Shown here: positions 1 through 8,484 of the stretch, in pieces
How the letters are laid out: each line of letters starts with the position of its first letter
How positions within the stretch are numbered: the first letter of the stretch is position 1
Origin: Paenibacillus flagellatus
Lineage (GTDB): Bacteria > Bacillota > Bacilli > Paenibacillales > NBRC-103111
Length of the DNA: 64,000 nt
Assembly (NCBI RefSeq): GCF_003217775.1
Contig: NZ_QJVJ01000001.1
Span: 804,828-868,827 of the forward strand
Direction: 5' to 3'
Notes under the pieces: generated by a model
The model's database searches: none
What the model saw: the letters and a program-made list of their open reading frames with translations, nothing else
What the model was told of the DNA's origin: nothing
Position numbers and translations under genes: made by a program

Positions 1-571
1 CTTTGCGGACGTACATGATTTCGTTGCCGCGCACCGAGTTCAAGCTCGGCACGGCGTAGATGCTGCCCTCGAAGCGGACGAGATCCCACGCTTCCGGCGG
101 GATCCGCTTTTTCAAGTCGGGGCCGTACCGGTCGATATAGTCGTCGAGCGGCAGCAGCGCGTTCCGCTTCACGTAATCGGCGACCCAGGCGTTGCTCGTC
201 GTGTTGACGAGATCGGGCATCTTCGACGATTCCATGATGACGTTCAGCTGCTCGTTGTAGCCGTCCTCGAGCGGAAGCTTGACGGTTACGTCGAGCCCGG
301 TGCGGCTTTCGATGAAATCGAGGTACGGATTATGGTTCTCGTCGTAGCCGTCGGGGAACGAATAGTAGGCGCCCAAGGCCACGATCGTGATCGCCTCCCG
401 GCTTGGGTCGGCGCGGCCTCTCCCTTCCGTCTTGGCGTCCGGCAGCGCGCCCATGAAGCCGTAGACCGCCGCCGCAGCGACGGCCGTGCTGAGCCCGATG
501 CCGATCGCGGCGTACAGGCTGGATCTGGTTGCGAGCGGGGAGCTCGGCTGCTTCGGCTGCTGCTCGTTCAA
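1..571 (-). CDS. Extracellular solute-binding protein (sugar ABC transporter), 5' part
   Basis: The N-terminal 190 residues of a family 1 solute-binding protein; the rest lies beyond the left edge. I chose a TTG start (569-571) because an AAGGGG ribosome binding site sits just upstream and the reading frame is open with family-like content (TVKLPLEDGYNEQLNVIMES, MPDLVNT, LLPLDDYID, DLVRFEGSIYAVPS). One hydrophobic segment around residues 18-41 acts as signal or anchor; there is no lipobox cysteine, unlike most binding proteins of this group. It should capture a carbohydrate outside the membrane and hand it to an ABC permease not visible here. A cre-like operator lies in its promoter, so carbon catabolite control is likely. 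The substrate cannot be told from sequence. Confidence 0.8.
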   Translation of the reverse strand, partial: MNEQQPKQPSSPLATRSSLYAAIGIGLSTAVAAAAVYGFMGALPDAKTEGRGRADPSREAITIVALGAYYSFPDGYDENHNPYLDFIESRTGLDVTVKLPLEDGYNEQLNVIMESSKMPDLVNTTSNAWVADYVKRNALLPLDDYIDRYGPDLKKRIPPEAWDLVRFEGSIYAVPSLNSVRGNEIMYVRK

Positions 572-639
572 GCGGGTTCGCCCCTTCCCTTTTCCGACGG
601 GTGGCGGTTGTGGTTCGAAAGCCGTGCGGATTCCTTTCC

Positions 640-662
640 ATTGTAAAAGGAAACGCTTTCAA
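640..662 (-). promoter_or_regulatory. cre box overlapping a promoter -10 element
   Basis: On the minus strand 648-662 reads TTGAAAGCGTTTCCT, which fits the cre consensus WTGNAANCGNWNNCW at every fixed position. Two bases downstream is TACAAT (640-645), a good -10 hexamer, so the operator would sit in the -10/-35 spacer, a repressing position. It is about 75 bases upstream of the TTG start of the binding protein gene. CcpA, or a local LacI-family regulator that reads a similar site, is the expected ligand. Confidence 0.65.
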
Positions 663-888
663 CAGAACAGAAACTTTGATGACATCTTGTTGCACTTCGA
701 TGACCCGTTACTTCCATTGTAGGCGATGGCGGCTCGGAGCGACAAGAGAAAACGGCGGGCGATGCGGCAGCGGGGGGGGGGTGAAACGAGCGAAGCGAAG
801 GCGGACGGGCAAATTCGTGTACGTTCGTGACTGCCTGCGGCTCCGTCGGAACCAGCGGATCGCGCCGCACGCTCCCCGGCCGGACTAC

Positions 889-921
889 GCAAAAAAGCCG
901 CCTCCCGTCGCGGAAAGCGGC
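889..921 (-). terminator. Rho-independent terminator of the aminotransferase gene
   Basis: On the minus strand a GC-rich stem (GCCGCTTTCC pairing with GGGAGGCGGC, with G-U pairs) is followed at once by six T residues. It lies about 100 bases past the stop codon at 1025. The rest of 572-1024 holds the cre/promoter region and a palindrome around 964-982 (GAACCC arms around CGTTAAC) with no T run. Confidence 0.75.
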
Positions 922-1024
922 ACCCAAGCCAAAGCCGGCCCGGCCGGTTTAGCCGATTGATTATGAACCCCGTTAACGGGTTCGACAACTTCCGAACGCT
1001 GCCCCGCTCCCTTTCGATACGCCG

Positions 1025-2212
1025 TTACGCCCGTATGCCCCGTTCATGCAAAAAAAGACCGATTCGACGCACCGCTTCCGCCAGCTTTTCCTCCTCCTGG
1101 ACGAGCGCGATCCGTACGAACCCTTCTCCCTGCTCGCCGAACGCGTCTCCCGGAATTACGACAACGCCTGCGGATAACAAAATTTCCCGGGAAATTTGTC
1201 GAGATGTCCAACCCGCCGGAATCGGCGCCCAGACGAACATCGTCGCTTTCGGCCGCGGCACGTCCCAGCCCGCCTCGCGCAGCCCGTCGACGACGATGTC
1301 CCGCCTTCTTTCGTATATGGAGGCGACCTCCCAGCCGGAGCCGGCCATATGATCCTCCAAGGCGACGATGCCGGCTTCCTGCACGGCGGAAAATACGCCG
1401 TAATCGATGTTCGACTTCAGCGTCCGCAGCGCTCCGACCGCCTCCGCGTTGCCGACAAGAAAGGCGATGCGGCAGCCGGCCATATTGAAGCTCTTCGACA
1501 GCGAATGGAATTCGACGGCGATTTCCTTCGCGCCGGGCACCTCCAGCACGCTTCTCGGCCGAAAGCCGTCGAACGCCATCTCGGAGTATGCCGCATCGTG
1601 GACGACGAGCAGCTCCCGTTCGCGCGCATAATCGACAAGCCGTTCGTAGAAGTCGAAATCCGCTACCGCCGACAGCGGATTGCTCGGATAGTTGAGCAAA
1701 ATAAACTTGGCGCGGGCCGCCGTCTCCTCCGGAATTTCGTCGAGACGGGGCAGGAAGCCGTTCTCCGCGCGCAGCGGCAGCAAGTAAGGAGTCACGCCCG
1801 CCAATGCGAGACCCGCCGAGTAGATCGGATAGCCCGGATCGGGCACGATGGCGGTATCGCCGGGGTCGGCGACGGCCATCGCCAGATGGGCCAGCCCGTC
1901 CTGCGATCCCATCAGTGTCGTCACTTCCGTTTCGGGGTCGAGCTCGACGCCGAAGCGGAACCGGTACCACCGGGCGACGGCGTCGCGAAACCGCGGCGTT
2001 CCTTCCGACGTCGGGTAGCCGTACTGCTTCGGATCGCGCACCGCCTTCGTCAGCGCTTCCATGACCTTGGCCGAAGGCGGCCGATCGGGGCTGCCGATGC
2101 CGAGGTCGATCATCTCGTGTCCCCGAGCAGCCGCTTCTTGCTTCCATCCCGCCACCTCGGCGAAAATAGCCGACCCCAATCGTTGAAGTCGGCCTGATTT
2201 CATCGGTTTCAT
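1025..2212 (-). CDS. PLP-dependent class I/II aminotransferase, LL-diaminopimelate aminotransferase-like
   Basis: A 395-residue fold-type I aminotransferase in the cytoplasm. The PLP-binding lysine is in SLSKSFNMAGCR (about residues 236-247), and other family marks are GIGSPDRPP near the N-terminus, NYPSNPLSA and VVHDAAYSEMAF. Length and motif spacing fit the group annotated as LL-diaminopimelate aminotransferase or alanine/aspartate aminotransferase in Firmicutes. The amino donor cannot be read from sequence. The ATG start follows AAGGTGGGG. It lies 45 bases downstream of the M50 protease gene on the same strand and may share its transcript; a terminator follows at 889-921. Confidence 0.85.
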   Translation of the reverse strand: MKPMKSGRLQRLGSAIFAEVAGWKQEAAARGHEMIDLGIGSPDRPPSAKVMEALTKAVRDPKQYGYPTSEGTPRFRDAVARWYRFRFGVELDPETEVTTLMGSQDGLAHLAMAVADPGDTAIVPDPGYPIYSAGLALAGVTPYLLPLRAENGFLPRLDEIPEETAARAKFILLNYPSNPLSAVADFDFYERLVDYARERELLVVHDAAYSEMAFDGFRPRSVLEVPGAKEIAVEFHSLSKSFNMAGCRIAFLVGNAEAVGALRTLKSNIDYGVFSAVQEAGIVALEDHMAGSGWEVASIYERRRDIVVDGLREAGWDVPRPKATMFVWAPIPAGWTSRQISREILLSAGVVVIPGDAFGEQGEGFVRIALVQEEEKLAEAVRRIGLFLHERGIRA

Positions 2213-2257
2213 CGCCTATTTCCCCACCTTAACGTTTGATCCCATTAACCGTTAGCG

Positions 2258-3352
2258 TCATTTTCGAAGCGCATGGAAAAAGCCGCCCTGCGACGCCATC
2301 AATCCTTCCACGATGTCGAGCATGACGAACAGGACGACGGCCAGCACGCCGTAGCCGATGCCGAACTTCCAGCGCACGCGGCTCGGCACGGTATAATAGT
2401 CCGCATTCTCGTGCGGCTCGTAATCGATCTGGTAGCGGAGGACGAGCGTCTTTGGCGTATGCTGCCACCGTCGTTCGACCTTCGTCCCGACGACCGAGCG
2501 GATGAGCCCTTGCTCGAGCAGCTTTACCGTTTTGACCGCGCCCGCTTCCTCCCAGACGATGTCGATGTACTGGTGTCCGTCCAAGTCCGAATACGTGCGG
2601 AACGGCAGCTCTCCGCCCTCGCGAAACGTCTGCAGCATCCAGCGATCCCCCGGAATGTCGCCGAACGGCACCTCGATTTTGCCCCAGACGGAGTAGTCCG
2701 CCGGCTTTCCCCGGTGCATGACGTATTTCGAGAACAAGTCCCAGACGAACAGCGCCCACAGCACGAAAAACAGCACCGAGCGCAAATGGATCGCCGCGAA
2801 CAAGCCGCCGGCGGCCCCCGCGACCCACAGCCAGCGCGTCACGGTGGAAGCGATGCGCCCCCCGTCGAGCGGATGGATCGGAAGCAGATTGATCAGATTG
2901 ATCGTGAAGCCGATATAAGCGATCGCGTAAAAGAGCGGGTTATCGGCCGCCAAGCCGATCAGAAACGCGACGATGGCGCCGATCGTCCCGACGAGCGGAC
3001 CGCCCAGCGCCACATAAGCTTCCGTCTCCGCGTCCCGCGGGTTGCGCTTGAGCATGATCAGCGCCCCGAGAAACGGGATGAAGAACGGGGCCGTCACCGG
3101 AATGCCCTTATGGCGAGCCGCCGCGACGTGTCCCAGCTCGTGGACGAGCACCATAACCGTCACGCCCAGCGCGAACTCCCATTGATAAAACCACGTATAG
3201 ACGGCCGTGGCGGCGGCCATGCTGAGCAGCGCCCCGCTTTTTTTGCCGAGCTGCAAAAACTTGAGCAGCGCCTTCACCCGGGCAAGGAAAAAGACGCCGA
3301 GCGCCCCCGGCGTCCACCGATCGTCTCTCGCTTGTTTCGTTTGTCGCCTCAA
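2258..3352 (-). CDS. M50-family (site-2-protease-like) membrane zinc metalloprotease
   Basis: A polytopic membrane protein with the zinc-binding HELGH motif inside VMVLVHELGHVAAARHKG and the second metal motif in NLLPIHPLDGGRI, the hallmarks of M50 peptidases that cleave within the membrane. Several hydrophobic segments surround both motifs. I place the start at the TTG at 3352 because AAAGGAGG lies 10 bases upstream; the frame is open to 3397 but no ribosome binding site supports that longer form. Homologues are often annotated site-2 protease family protein with no known substrate, and no anti-sigma factor gene is adjacent. It shares its strand with the ArsC-like gene upstream (63 bases) and the aminotransferase downstream. 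Confidence 0.85.
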   Translation of the reverse strand: MRRQTKQARDDRWTPGALGVFFLARVKALLKFLQLGKKSGALLSMAAATAVYTWFYQWEFALGVTVMVLVHELGHVAAARHKGIPVTAPFFIPFLGALIMLKRNPRDAETEAYVALGGPLVGTIGAIVAFLIGLAADNPLFYAIAYIGFTINLINLLPIHPLDGGRIASTVTRWLWVAGAAGGLFAAIHLRSVLFFVLWALFVWDLFSKYVMHRGKPADYSVWGKIEVPFGDIPGDRWMLQTFREGGELPFRTYSDLDGHQYIDIVWEEAGAVKTVKLLEQGLIRSVVGTKVERRWQHTPKTLVLRYQIDYEPHENADYYTVPSRVRWKFGIGYGVLAVVLFVMLDIVEGLMASQGGFFHALRK

Positions 3353-3415
3353 CCGCGTTCGGCCTCCTTTCCCGTCCCCGAATCCCGGCGGCCGCAAGGG
3401 CCGTCCGATGCGCGT

Positions 3416-3793
3416 TCAACCTCCGCTGCGGTTCCAGACGCGTTCGTACTCGTCTTCCTTGTAGCCAACCGTCACCCGCTCCCCGTCATAGACGATCGGG
3501 CGCTTGATCAGCCTGCCGTTGGACGCGAGCAGCGCAATCATCTCGGCCTCGCTCATCCCCGGCAGCTTGTCCTTCAGCTGCATTTCTTTATACACTTCGC
3601 CCGACGTATTGAAAAACTTTTTGATGCCGAGTCCGCTCTTGGCGATGATCTCGGCGAGCTTTTCGCCGGTCGGCGGCGTCTCGAACACGTTGACGGTCTC
3701 GTCGGGCTTGACGCCCTTGCGTTCCAGCGATTTCAGGGCGTCCCGGCACGTGCTGCATTTCGGGTACCCGTAAAACGTCGTATGTACGCTCAT
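3416..3793 (-). CDS. ArsC/Spx-family thioredoxin-fold protein
   Basis: A 125-residue protein of the arsenate reductase (ArsC)/Spx/MgsR family. The CXXC pair is in PKCSTCRDAL at residues 12-17 or so, and the conserved RPI(V) turn appears as LIKRPIVYDG near the C-terminus. Family members are either redox-sensing transcription factors (Spx, MgsR) or glutaredoxin-like reductases (YffB). The retained CXXC and short length do not decide between these. The ATG at 3793 has a strong AGGAGGAAGG site seven bases upstream; the open frame above it is not coding-like. It could be first gene of a unit with the M50 protease. Confidence 0.85.
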   Translation of the reverse strand: MSVHTTFYGYPKCSTCRDALKSLERKGVKPDETVNVFETPPTGEKLAEIIAKSGLGIKKFFNTSGEVYKEMQLKDKLPGMSEAEMIALLASNGRLIKRPIVYDGERVTVGYKEDEYERVWNRSGG

Positions 3794-3974
3794 GATGTCC
3801 TTCCTCCTATCCGTCCGAAAGCGGAACGTTACACGCAGCCGAGCTCCGCTTCGAATGCAAACATTTCCTATTATACATGAAAAGTCGCTGCAAAAAAGTG
3901 GCGCCTCACACAAAATCGCCGTTTCCGGCGGATAAAAACGGGCGGAACTTGAAAAAGTAAGCAGGAAAGAGACT

Positions 3975-4010
3975 GAAAGCCGCTTCCGGGCCACTGTCCC
4001 CGGAAACGGC
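3975..4010 (-). terminator. Terminator-like hairpin beyond the cobalamin operon
   Basis: The minus strand carries GCCGTTTCCGGG and CCCGGAAGCGGC separated by eight bases, pairing over 12 positions with one G-U, then TTTC. It lies about 170 bases after the pseudouridine synthase stop and is the first strong hairpin past the operon. On the plus strand the same hairpin forms just upstream of the ribosome binding site of the small lipoprotein gene. The T run is weak, so termination is inferred. Confidence 0.45.
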
Positions 4011-4032
4011 CGTTATTCGGGAGGTATACGCT

Positions 4033-4194
4033 TTGAATCGAAAAGCTGCAAGCGCGGCCGCCGCCGTCCTTCTGCTGGCCGCTTTCGCGGTCGGCTGCGG
4101 ACGGGAGCGGGAAGACCCTAGCATCAAGGCGCAAAACGACCCCCAGGGCGGCGCCGGCAACAAGCTGCACAAGGGCGATCTTCACTCCAAGTAA
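4033..4194 (+). CDS. Small lipoprotein, 53 residues
   Basis: A short reading frame with every sign of a real lipoprotein gene. GGGAGGT lies seven bases before a TTG start; the product begins MNRK, has a hydrophobic run to residue 20, then a lipobox ending AVGC (Cys22), and a hydrophilic tail of about 30 residues rich in charged and glycine residues. After cleavage only a roughly 32-residue lipid-anchored peptide would remain outside the membrane. It is convergent with the pseudouridine synthase gene and overlaps its last 13 bases. No family recognised and the function is unknown. Confidence 0.65.
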   Translation: MNRKAASAAAAVLLLAAFAVGCGREREDPSIKAQNDPQGGAGNKLHKGDLHSK

Positions 4195-5144
4195 CCGCCG
4201 CTCCCGCTGCCGCCGCGCCTCAGCAGGTCGAGCCAGCGCGCCATGTCGTCGGGCAGCGGCGCTTCGAAGGCGACGGGGCGCCCGTCGGCGGGATGCGCGA
4301 AGGCGAGCCGCGCGGCGTGAAGCGCATGACGGTCGAGGGGTTCCCCCGCGACCGTCTTTTCGCGTTCGGGGCTGACGCCGTACATCGCGTCGCCGAGCAG
4401 CGGGTGTCCGATATGGTTCATATGGACCCGGATTTGATGCGTCCGTCCCGTCTCCAGCCGCAGCCGGACGAACGTCGCCGCCTCGCCGAGCCTTTCCAGC
4501 ACCTCGTAATGGGTGACGGACGGATAGCCGCTCGGCGTGACGATCCGGACGTGGGGGGATGCCGGGTCGCGGTCGATCGGTTCGTCGACGGTGCCGCTGT
4601 CTTCCCGAACACGGCCGTGCACAATCGCCACGTACGTTTTGTCCACCCCGTTCGCCTGCATCTGCGCGGAAATATGCTGATGCGCGTACGGGGTTTTCGC
4701 GATGGCGAGCACGCCCGACGTTTCGCGGTCGAGCCGGTGCACCGGACGGAACCGCACCTTTCGCCCGGCTTGCCGCCAATGAAACACGACGGCGTTGGCG
4801 ATCGTATTCATATAGTGCCCGTGCGTCGGATGAACGATCATGCCCGCCGCCTTGTTTACGATCAGCAGCTGGTCGTCCTCGTGCAGGATGTCGATCGGGA
4901 TGTCCTGCGGCAAAATGTCGTCGGACTCCTCCTCCTGCATCCGGATTTCCACGACGTCGCCGGAACGGACGCGGGACGTCGTATACCGCCGCTCGCCGTT
5001 GACGGTAATCCCTTCGGCCGTCAGCTTCAGACGGGACAGCAGCTTCCGGGACAGCTTCATCCGGTCGTGGAGAATCGTCTTCAGCATGATGCCGTCCTCG
5101 GCGGGCGGCACGACGTACGAAAGCGGCTCGTAATACCCGGTCAT
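4182..5144 (-). CDS. RluA-family 23S rRNA pseudouridine synthase
   Basis: A 320-residue RluA/RluC/RluD-type pseudouridine synthase. Residues about 15-70 form an S4-like RNA-binding domain (KLLSRLKLTAEGITVNGE), and the catalytic aspartate is in the signature HRLDRETSG. Later blocks RTHQIRVHMNHIGHPLLGDAMYG are typical. It converts specific uridines in structured RNA, probably 23S rRNA, to pseudouridine; which site is not clear. The ATG overlaps the stop of the adenosyltransferase gene as ATGA (5141-5144), so it is translated as the last gene of the cobalamin operon, though its function is unrelated to B12. Confidence 0.9.
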   Translation of the reverse strand: MTGYYEPLSYVVPPAEDGIMLKTILHDRMKLSRKLLSRLKLTAEGITVNGERRYTTSRVRSGDVVEIRMQEEESDDILPQDIPIDILHEDDQLLIVNKAAGMIVHPTHGHYMNTIANAVVFHWRQAGRKVRFRPVHRLDRETSGVLAIAKTPYAHQHISAQMQANGVDKTYVAIVHGRVREDSGTVDEPIDRDPASPHVRIVTPSGYPSVTHYEVLERLGEAATFVRLRLETGRTHQIRVHMNHIGHPLLGDAMYGVSPEREKTVAGEPLDRHALHAARLAFAHPADGRPVAFEAPLPDDMARWLDLLRRGGSGSGGYLE

Positions 5145-5713
5145 CGCTGCTTGCGGCGGAACACTTCGGGGCTTCGCTCGTATTCGACGTCCGGCTCGCC
5201 TTCGCGGAAGTTCGCCGTGCGTGCGGCCGTGAAGAAAAAGTCGGACAGCCGGTTCAAATAACGGCGCACCTCTTCATTGATGTCCGCCTGCTTGGACAGC
5301 GTCACGACCCGGCGTTCCGCCCGCCGGCATACGGTGCGGCACACATGGAGGAGCGAGGAGGCCGTCGACCCGCCCGGCAAAATAAAGCGGGTAATGTCCG
5401 GCGTTTCCGCGTCGTACTTGTCGATCCACGTCTCCAGCCGGTCGACCATGTCGGCCGTCACCTTGTACGGACGAAGCTCCGGCTTGAGCAGCGCGAGATC
5501 GGAGCCGCAGTCGAACAGCTCGTGCTGGATCAGCTGCAGGTCGGCCTTCATGTCGGCCAGCTTGTCGCTCGTCATGACGCTGATCGCCTGACCGACGAAG
5601 CAGTTCAGCTCGTCGGTCGTGCCGTACGCCTCCACGCGTACGTCGTCCTTGTCGACGCGCCCGCCGATGACGCCCGTTTGGCCTTTGTCGCCCGTTCGCG
5701 TATAAATTTTCAT
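5141..5713 (-). CDS. pduO: Cob(I)alamin adenosyltransferase, PduO type
   Basis: A 190-residue ATP:corrinoid adenosyltransferase of the PduO (not CobA/BtuR) family. The N-terminal signature TRTGDKGQTG, which binds ATP, and the later CRRAERR and YLNRLSDFFF blocks are conserved. It transfers the adenosyl group of ATP to cob(I)alamin or cobinamide to make the coenzyme form. It starts inside the stop codon of the cobD-cobQ fusion (ATGA, 5710-5713) and ends inside the start of the pseudouridine synthase, giving tight translational coupling at both ends. The length is normal for the family. Confidence 0.93.
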   Translation of the reverse strand: MKIYTRTGDKGQTGVIGGRVDKDDVRVEAYGTTDELNCFVGQAISVMTSDKLADMKADLQLIQHELFDCGSDLALLKPELRPYKVTADMVDRLETWIDKYDAETPDITRFILPGGSTASSLLHVCRTVCRRAERRVVTLSKQADINEEVRRYLNRLSDFFFTAARTANFREGEPDVEYERSPEVFRRKQR

Positions 5714-8427
5714 GCGTCCCGTCCCCTTTCGTTATCCCCGTTAATCATCACATAAATCCGCTCCATATCCAAATGGCTCCGTACATGATCCGCCAACCGG
5801 TCGAACGCCGCCTCGCGTCTGCTTCGAAACTTCAGCTCGCCCGGGAGCGGCGCCCAGCCTTTATCCGCGCGAATCCGATTGATCCACGCCCGCCGCAGCC
5901 CGTCGTTGTGCAGTATGCCGTGCATGTACGTCCCCCATACTTTTCCGTCGGGCGATACGGCGCCGTCCTCGTGATACGAAGCGGGCTCGTCCGGCGCGTC
6001 GTGCACGCGGATCGAGAACGGCCTCGCCACCGGCTCGACGAACGTCGTGCGGCCCATATGAATTTCGTAGCCCTCGACGGCGAGCGTTCCGACCTCGGGC
6101 CATTCGGCGACGCCCGTGACCAGTTCGGTCCGCTTGTCCGGCGTAAACGTCGTCACCGACGGGAACAGGCCGATGCCCGGCAGCTCTTCCGTGTCCGATT
6201 CGATCCGGTCGGGGTCGAGCAGCCGGCGCCCGAGCATCTGGTAGCCCGCGCAAATGCCGAGCAGCCGCCCGCCGCCCGCGACATACCGGCGAACGCTCGC
6301 CTCCAGTCCGGTCGAGCGCAAATAGGTCAAATCGTCGACCGTATTTTTGCTTCCCGGAATGATGACCGCGTCGGGCTCGCCCCATTCGGACAAGGAGGAG
6401 ACGTAGCGGGCGTGAACGTCCGGCTCCTCGAAGAGCGGGTCGAAGTCGGTAAAGTTGGACAGGCGCGGCAGACGCAGGATCGCGATGTCCACTTGGCCGT
6501 CGCGCTTCGGCGCACCCGTCCCCTTCTTCGCGTCGAGCGAAGCCGAGTCTTCGTCCTCCAGCCCGAGCTCGGGCAAGTACGGGATGACGCCGAGCACCGG
6601 CTTGCCGGTCCGCCGCTCCAGCCAGTCGAGCCCGGGCTTCAGCAGCGAGACGTCGCCGCGGAACTTGTTGATGACGAACCCTTTGACCCGGTCGCGCTCC
6701 TCCGGGGTCAAAATGTCCAGCGTCCCGACCAGCGACGCGAAGACGCCGCCCCGGTCGATGTCGGCGATCAGCACGACGGGCGCATCGGCCCAGCCGGCCA
6801 GTCGCATGTTGACGATGTCGCGGTCTTTCAAATTGATCTCGGCCGGGCTGCCCGCCCCCTCGATGACGACGACGTCGTACCGGCTCCGCAGCCGAGCGAG
6901 CGCGTCCTTGACGATTTGCTCGGCCTCGCCCAAGTATGTTTCCCGGTAGGAGCGGGCGTCGTAATCGCGAAGCGGCTTGCCGTGGACGACGACTTGGGAC
7001 ACCATGTCCTTTTTCGGCTTGAGCAAAATCGGGTTCATGTCCGTCGTCGCGGCGATGCGGCAGGCGTCCGCCTGCATCCCTTGCGCCCGGCCGATTTCTT
7101 TGCCGTCCGGGGTGACGTACGAGTTGAGCGACATGTTCTGCGACTTGAACGGCGCCACCCTGCGGCCGTCCTGCAGCAAAATGCGGCACAGCGCCGTTGT
7201 CAGGATGCTCTTGCCCGCATCGGACGAGGTGCCTTGGAACATGATCGTCGGCGCGAGAGCCGGAGCGGCATCTTCCGAGTCGGCCGCATTCCCCGAATGG
7301 TCCCGAACGCCCGCGTCGGTCCCTTCCTCCGGCGCTTTCGCGCTCCGGACTTCTCCCGTCATCGCTTGCCGCAGCTTCGCGAGCATCGTCTCGTTCTCGG
7401 CGCGAAGCCTTATCGCCAGCCGGAAGTACGATTCGTCCAAGCCCGGAAACAGCGAGGCGTCGCGGATGAGAACGCCCGCTTCGCCCATGCGCCGCTGCAG
7501 CGTCTTGACGTCGAGGCCGATTGAGGCCGGAATCGAGACGAGCAGGAAGTTGACGTCGCTTTCGAAGACGCGCAGCCCGAGCTCCAGCAGCCGCTCCGTC
7601 AGCCAAGGCCGTTCCTCGGCCAGCCAGAGGCGCGTCCGATCCGCATACGCCGTCTCGCCGAATGCGGCTTGTCCGATCCATTGCGCGATCGCGTTGACGC
7701 TCCACGGCACCTGCAGCTCGGCCAGCTTGCGGATCGCCTCGGGGCGGGCGACCATGAAGCCGAGCCGGACGCCCGGGACGGCGTAAAACTTCGTCATCGA
7801 CCGGATGACGTACAGCCCGTCCGTCTCCGCGGCATGACGGATAAGGCTTACTCGGCCTTCGTCCGGGACGAAATCGACGAACGCCTCGTCGACGACGAGC
7901 CGGACGTTGTCGCGGACGAGACGCAGCAGCAGCTCGCGGTCGGCAAGCCGCCCCGTCGGGTTGTTCGGATGGCCGAGCACGAGCAGATCGGCCCGCGCCG
8001 CCGCTTCGCGAAGCGTCTCCTCGCGCAGGGCGAAGCCGTCCTCGGCGGACAGCGGAACGTCGACGACGTCGCCGCCGATTTTCCGCACCGCCTCCTCGTA
8101 TTCGGAGAAGGACGGCCGCGCCAGCGCAACGCTGCGCGGAGCGAGCACGCGGACGGACAAATCGATCAGCTCGGCCGCGCCGTTGCCGACGAGCACGCTC
8201 TCCTCCGGGATGCCGTAAGCCGCCGCGATCGCGCGCCTCAATCCGCGGACCGCCGGGTCCGGATACCGGGCCAGCTCCCGCCACCGTTCGGCCAACAGCC
8301 GGCCAACGGCGTCCGGCGGGCCGAACGGATTCATATTCGAGCTGAAGTCGAGAAATCCGCCCGCCGGCCGGCCGTATAACGTCTCCGCCGTCGTCAAATC
8401 TCCGCCGTGCCCGTACTGTTCCAACAT
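5710..8427 (-). CDS. cobDQ: CobD-CobQ fusion: threonine-phosphate decarboxylase plus cobyric acid synthase
   Basis: A 905-residue bifunctional protein. Residues about 1-365 are a PLP enzyme of the CobD/HisC type (FSSNMNPFGPP, LVLGHPNNPTGR, PLP lysine in SMTKFYAVPG) that decarboxylates L-threonine phosphate to (R)-1-aminopropan-2-ol phosphate, the linker of the nucleotide loop. After a variable, acidic linker (about 366-395) comes a full CobQ/CbiP: an ATP-binding MFQGTSSDAGKS block near 398 and a class I glutamine amidotransferase end with the nucleophile in GICAGYQMLG and the histidine in GTYMHGILHN. CobQ amidates adenosylcobyrinic acid a,c-diamide to cobyric acid. The ATG has GAGGGGG upstream. 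These two proteins are normally separate genes; joining them places product steps that meet at CbiB side by side. Confidence 0.9.
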   Translation of the reverse strand: MLEQYGHGGDLTTAETLYGRPAGGFLDFSSNMNPFGPPDAVGRLLAERWRELARYPDPAVRGLRRAIAAAYGIPEESVLVGNGAAELIDLSVRVLAPRSVALARPSFSEYEEAVRKIGGDVVDVPLSAEDGFALREETLREAAARADLLVLGHPNNPTGRLADRELLLRLVRDNVRLVVDEAFVDFVPDEGRVSLIRHAAETDGLYVIRSMTKFYAVPGVRLGFMVARPEAIRKLAELQVPWSVNAIAQWIGQAAFGETAYADRTRLWLAEERPWLTERLLELGLRVFESDVNFLLVSIPASIGLDVKTLQRRMGEAGVLIRDASLFPGLDESYFRLAIRLRAENETMLAKLRQAMTGEVRSAKAPEEGTDAGVRDHSGNAADSEDAAPALAPTIMFQGTSSDAGKSILTTALCRILLQDGRRVAPFKSQNMSLNSYVTPDGKEIGRAQGMQADACRIAATTDMNPILLKPKKDMVSQVVVHGKPLRDYDARSYRETYLGEAEQIVKDALARLRSRYDVVVIEGAGSPAEINLKDRDIVNMRLAGWADAPVVLIADIDRGGVFASLVGTLDILTPEERDRVKGFVINKFRGDVSLLKPGLDWLERRTGKPVLGVIPYLPELGLEDEDSASLDAKKGTGAPKRDGQVDIAILRLPRLSNFTDFDPLFEEPDVHARYVSSLSEWGEPDAVIIPGSKNTVDDLTYLRSTGLEASVRRYVAGGGRLLGICAGYQMLGRRLLDPDRIESDTEELPGIGLFPSVTTFTPDKRTELVTGVAEWPEVGTLAVEGYEIHMGRTTFVEPVARPFSIRVHDAPDEPASYHEDGAVSPDGKVWGTYMHGILHNDGLRRAWINRIRADKGWAPLPGELKFRSRREAAFDRLADHVRSHLDMERIYVMINGDNERGRDA

Positions 8428-8484
8428 CCCGTTTCCCCCTCGTATCCATGCTTTTCCACCCGCCGGACCGAGAATAACGTACGT

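Noticed and set aside
964..982. Palindrome with GAACCC/GGGTTC arms around CGTTAAC, and recurring CGTTAA motifs near gene ends (about 5735, 10366, 27445-27478, 52940).
   Set aside because: Some fall in coding sequence or stop codons, and the spacing and context differ; I could not show that they form one class of site.
2273..3880. A 535-residue frame on the plus strand opposite the M50 and ArsC-like genes.
   Set aside because: It is the antisense shadow of two well-supported genes; composition is arginine/histidine-rich, with no domain and no ribosome binding site.
5773..7524. A 583-residue plus-strand frame opposite the cobD-cobQ fusion.
   Set aside because: High-GC antisense shadow; no recognisable protein pattern, whereas the minus strand encodes complete motifs.
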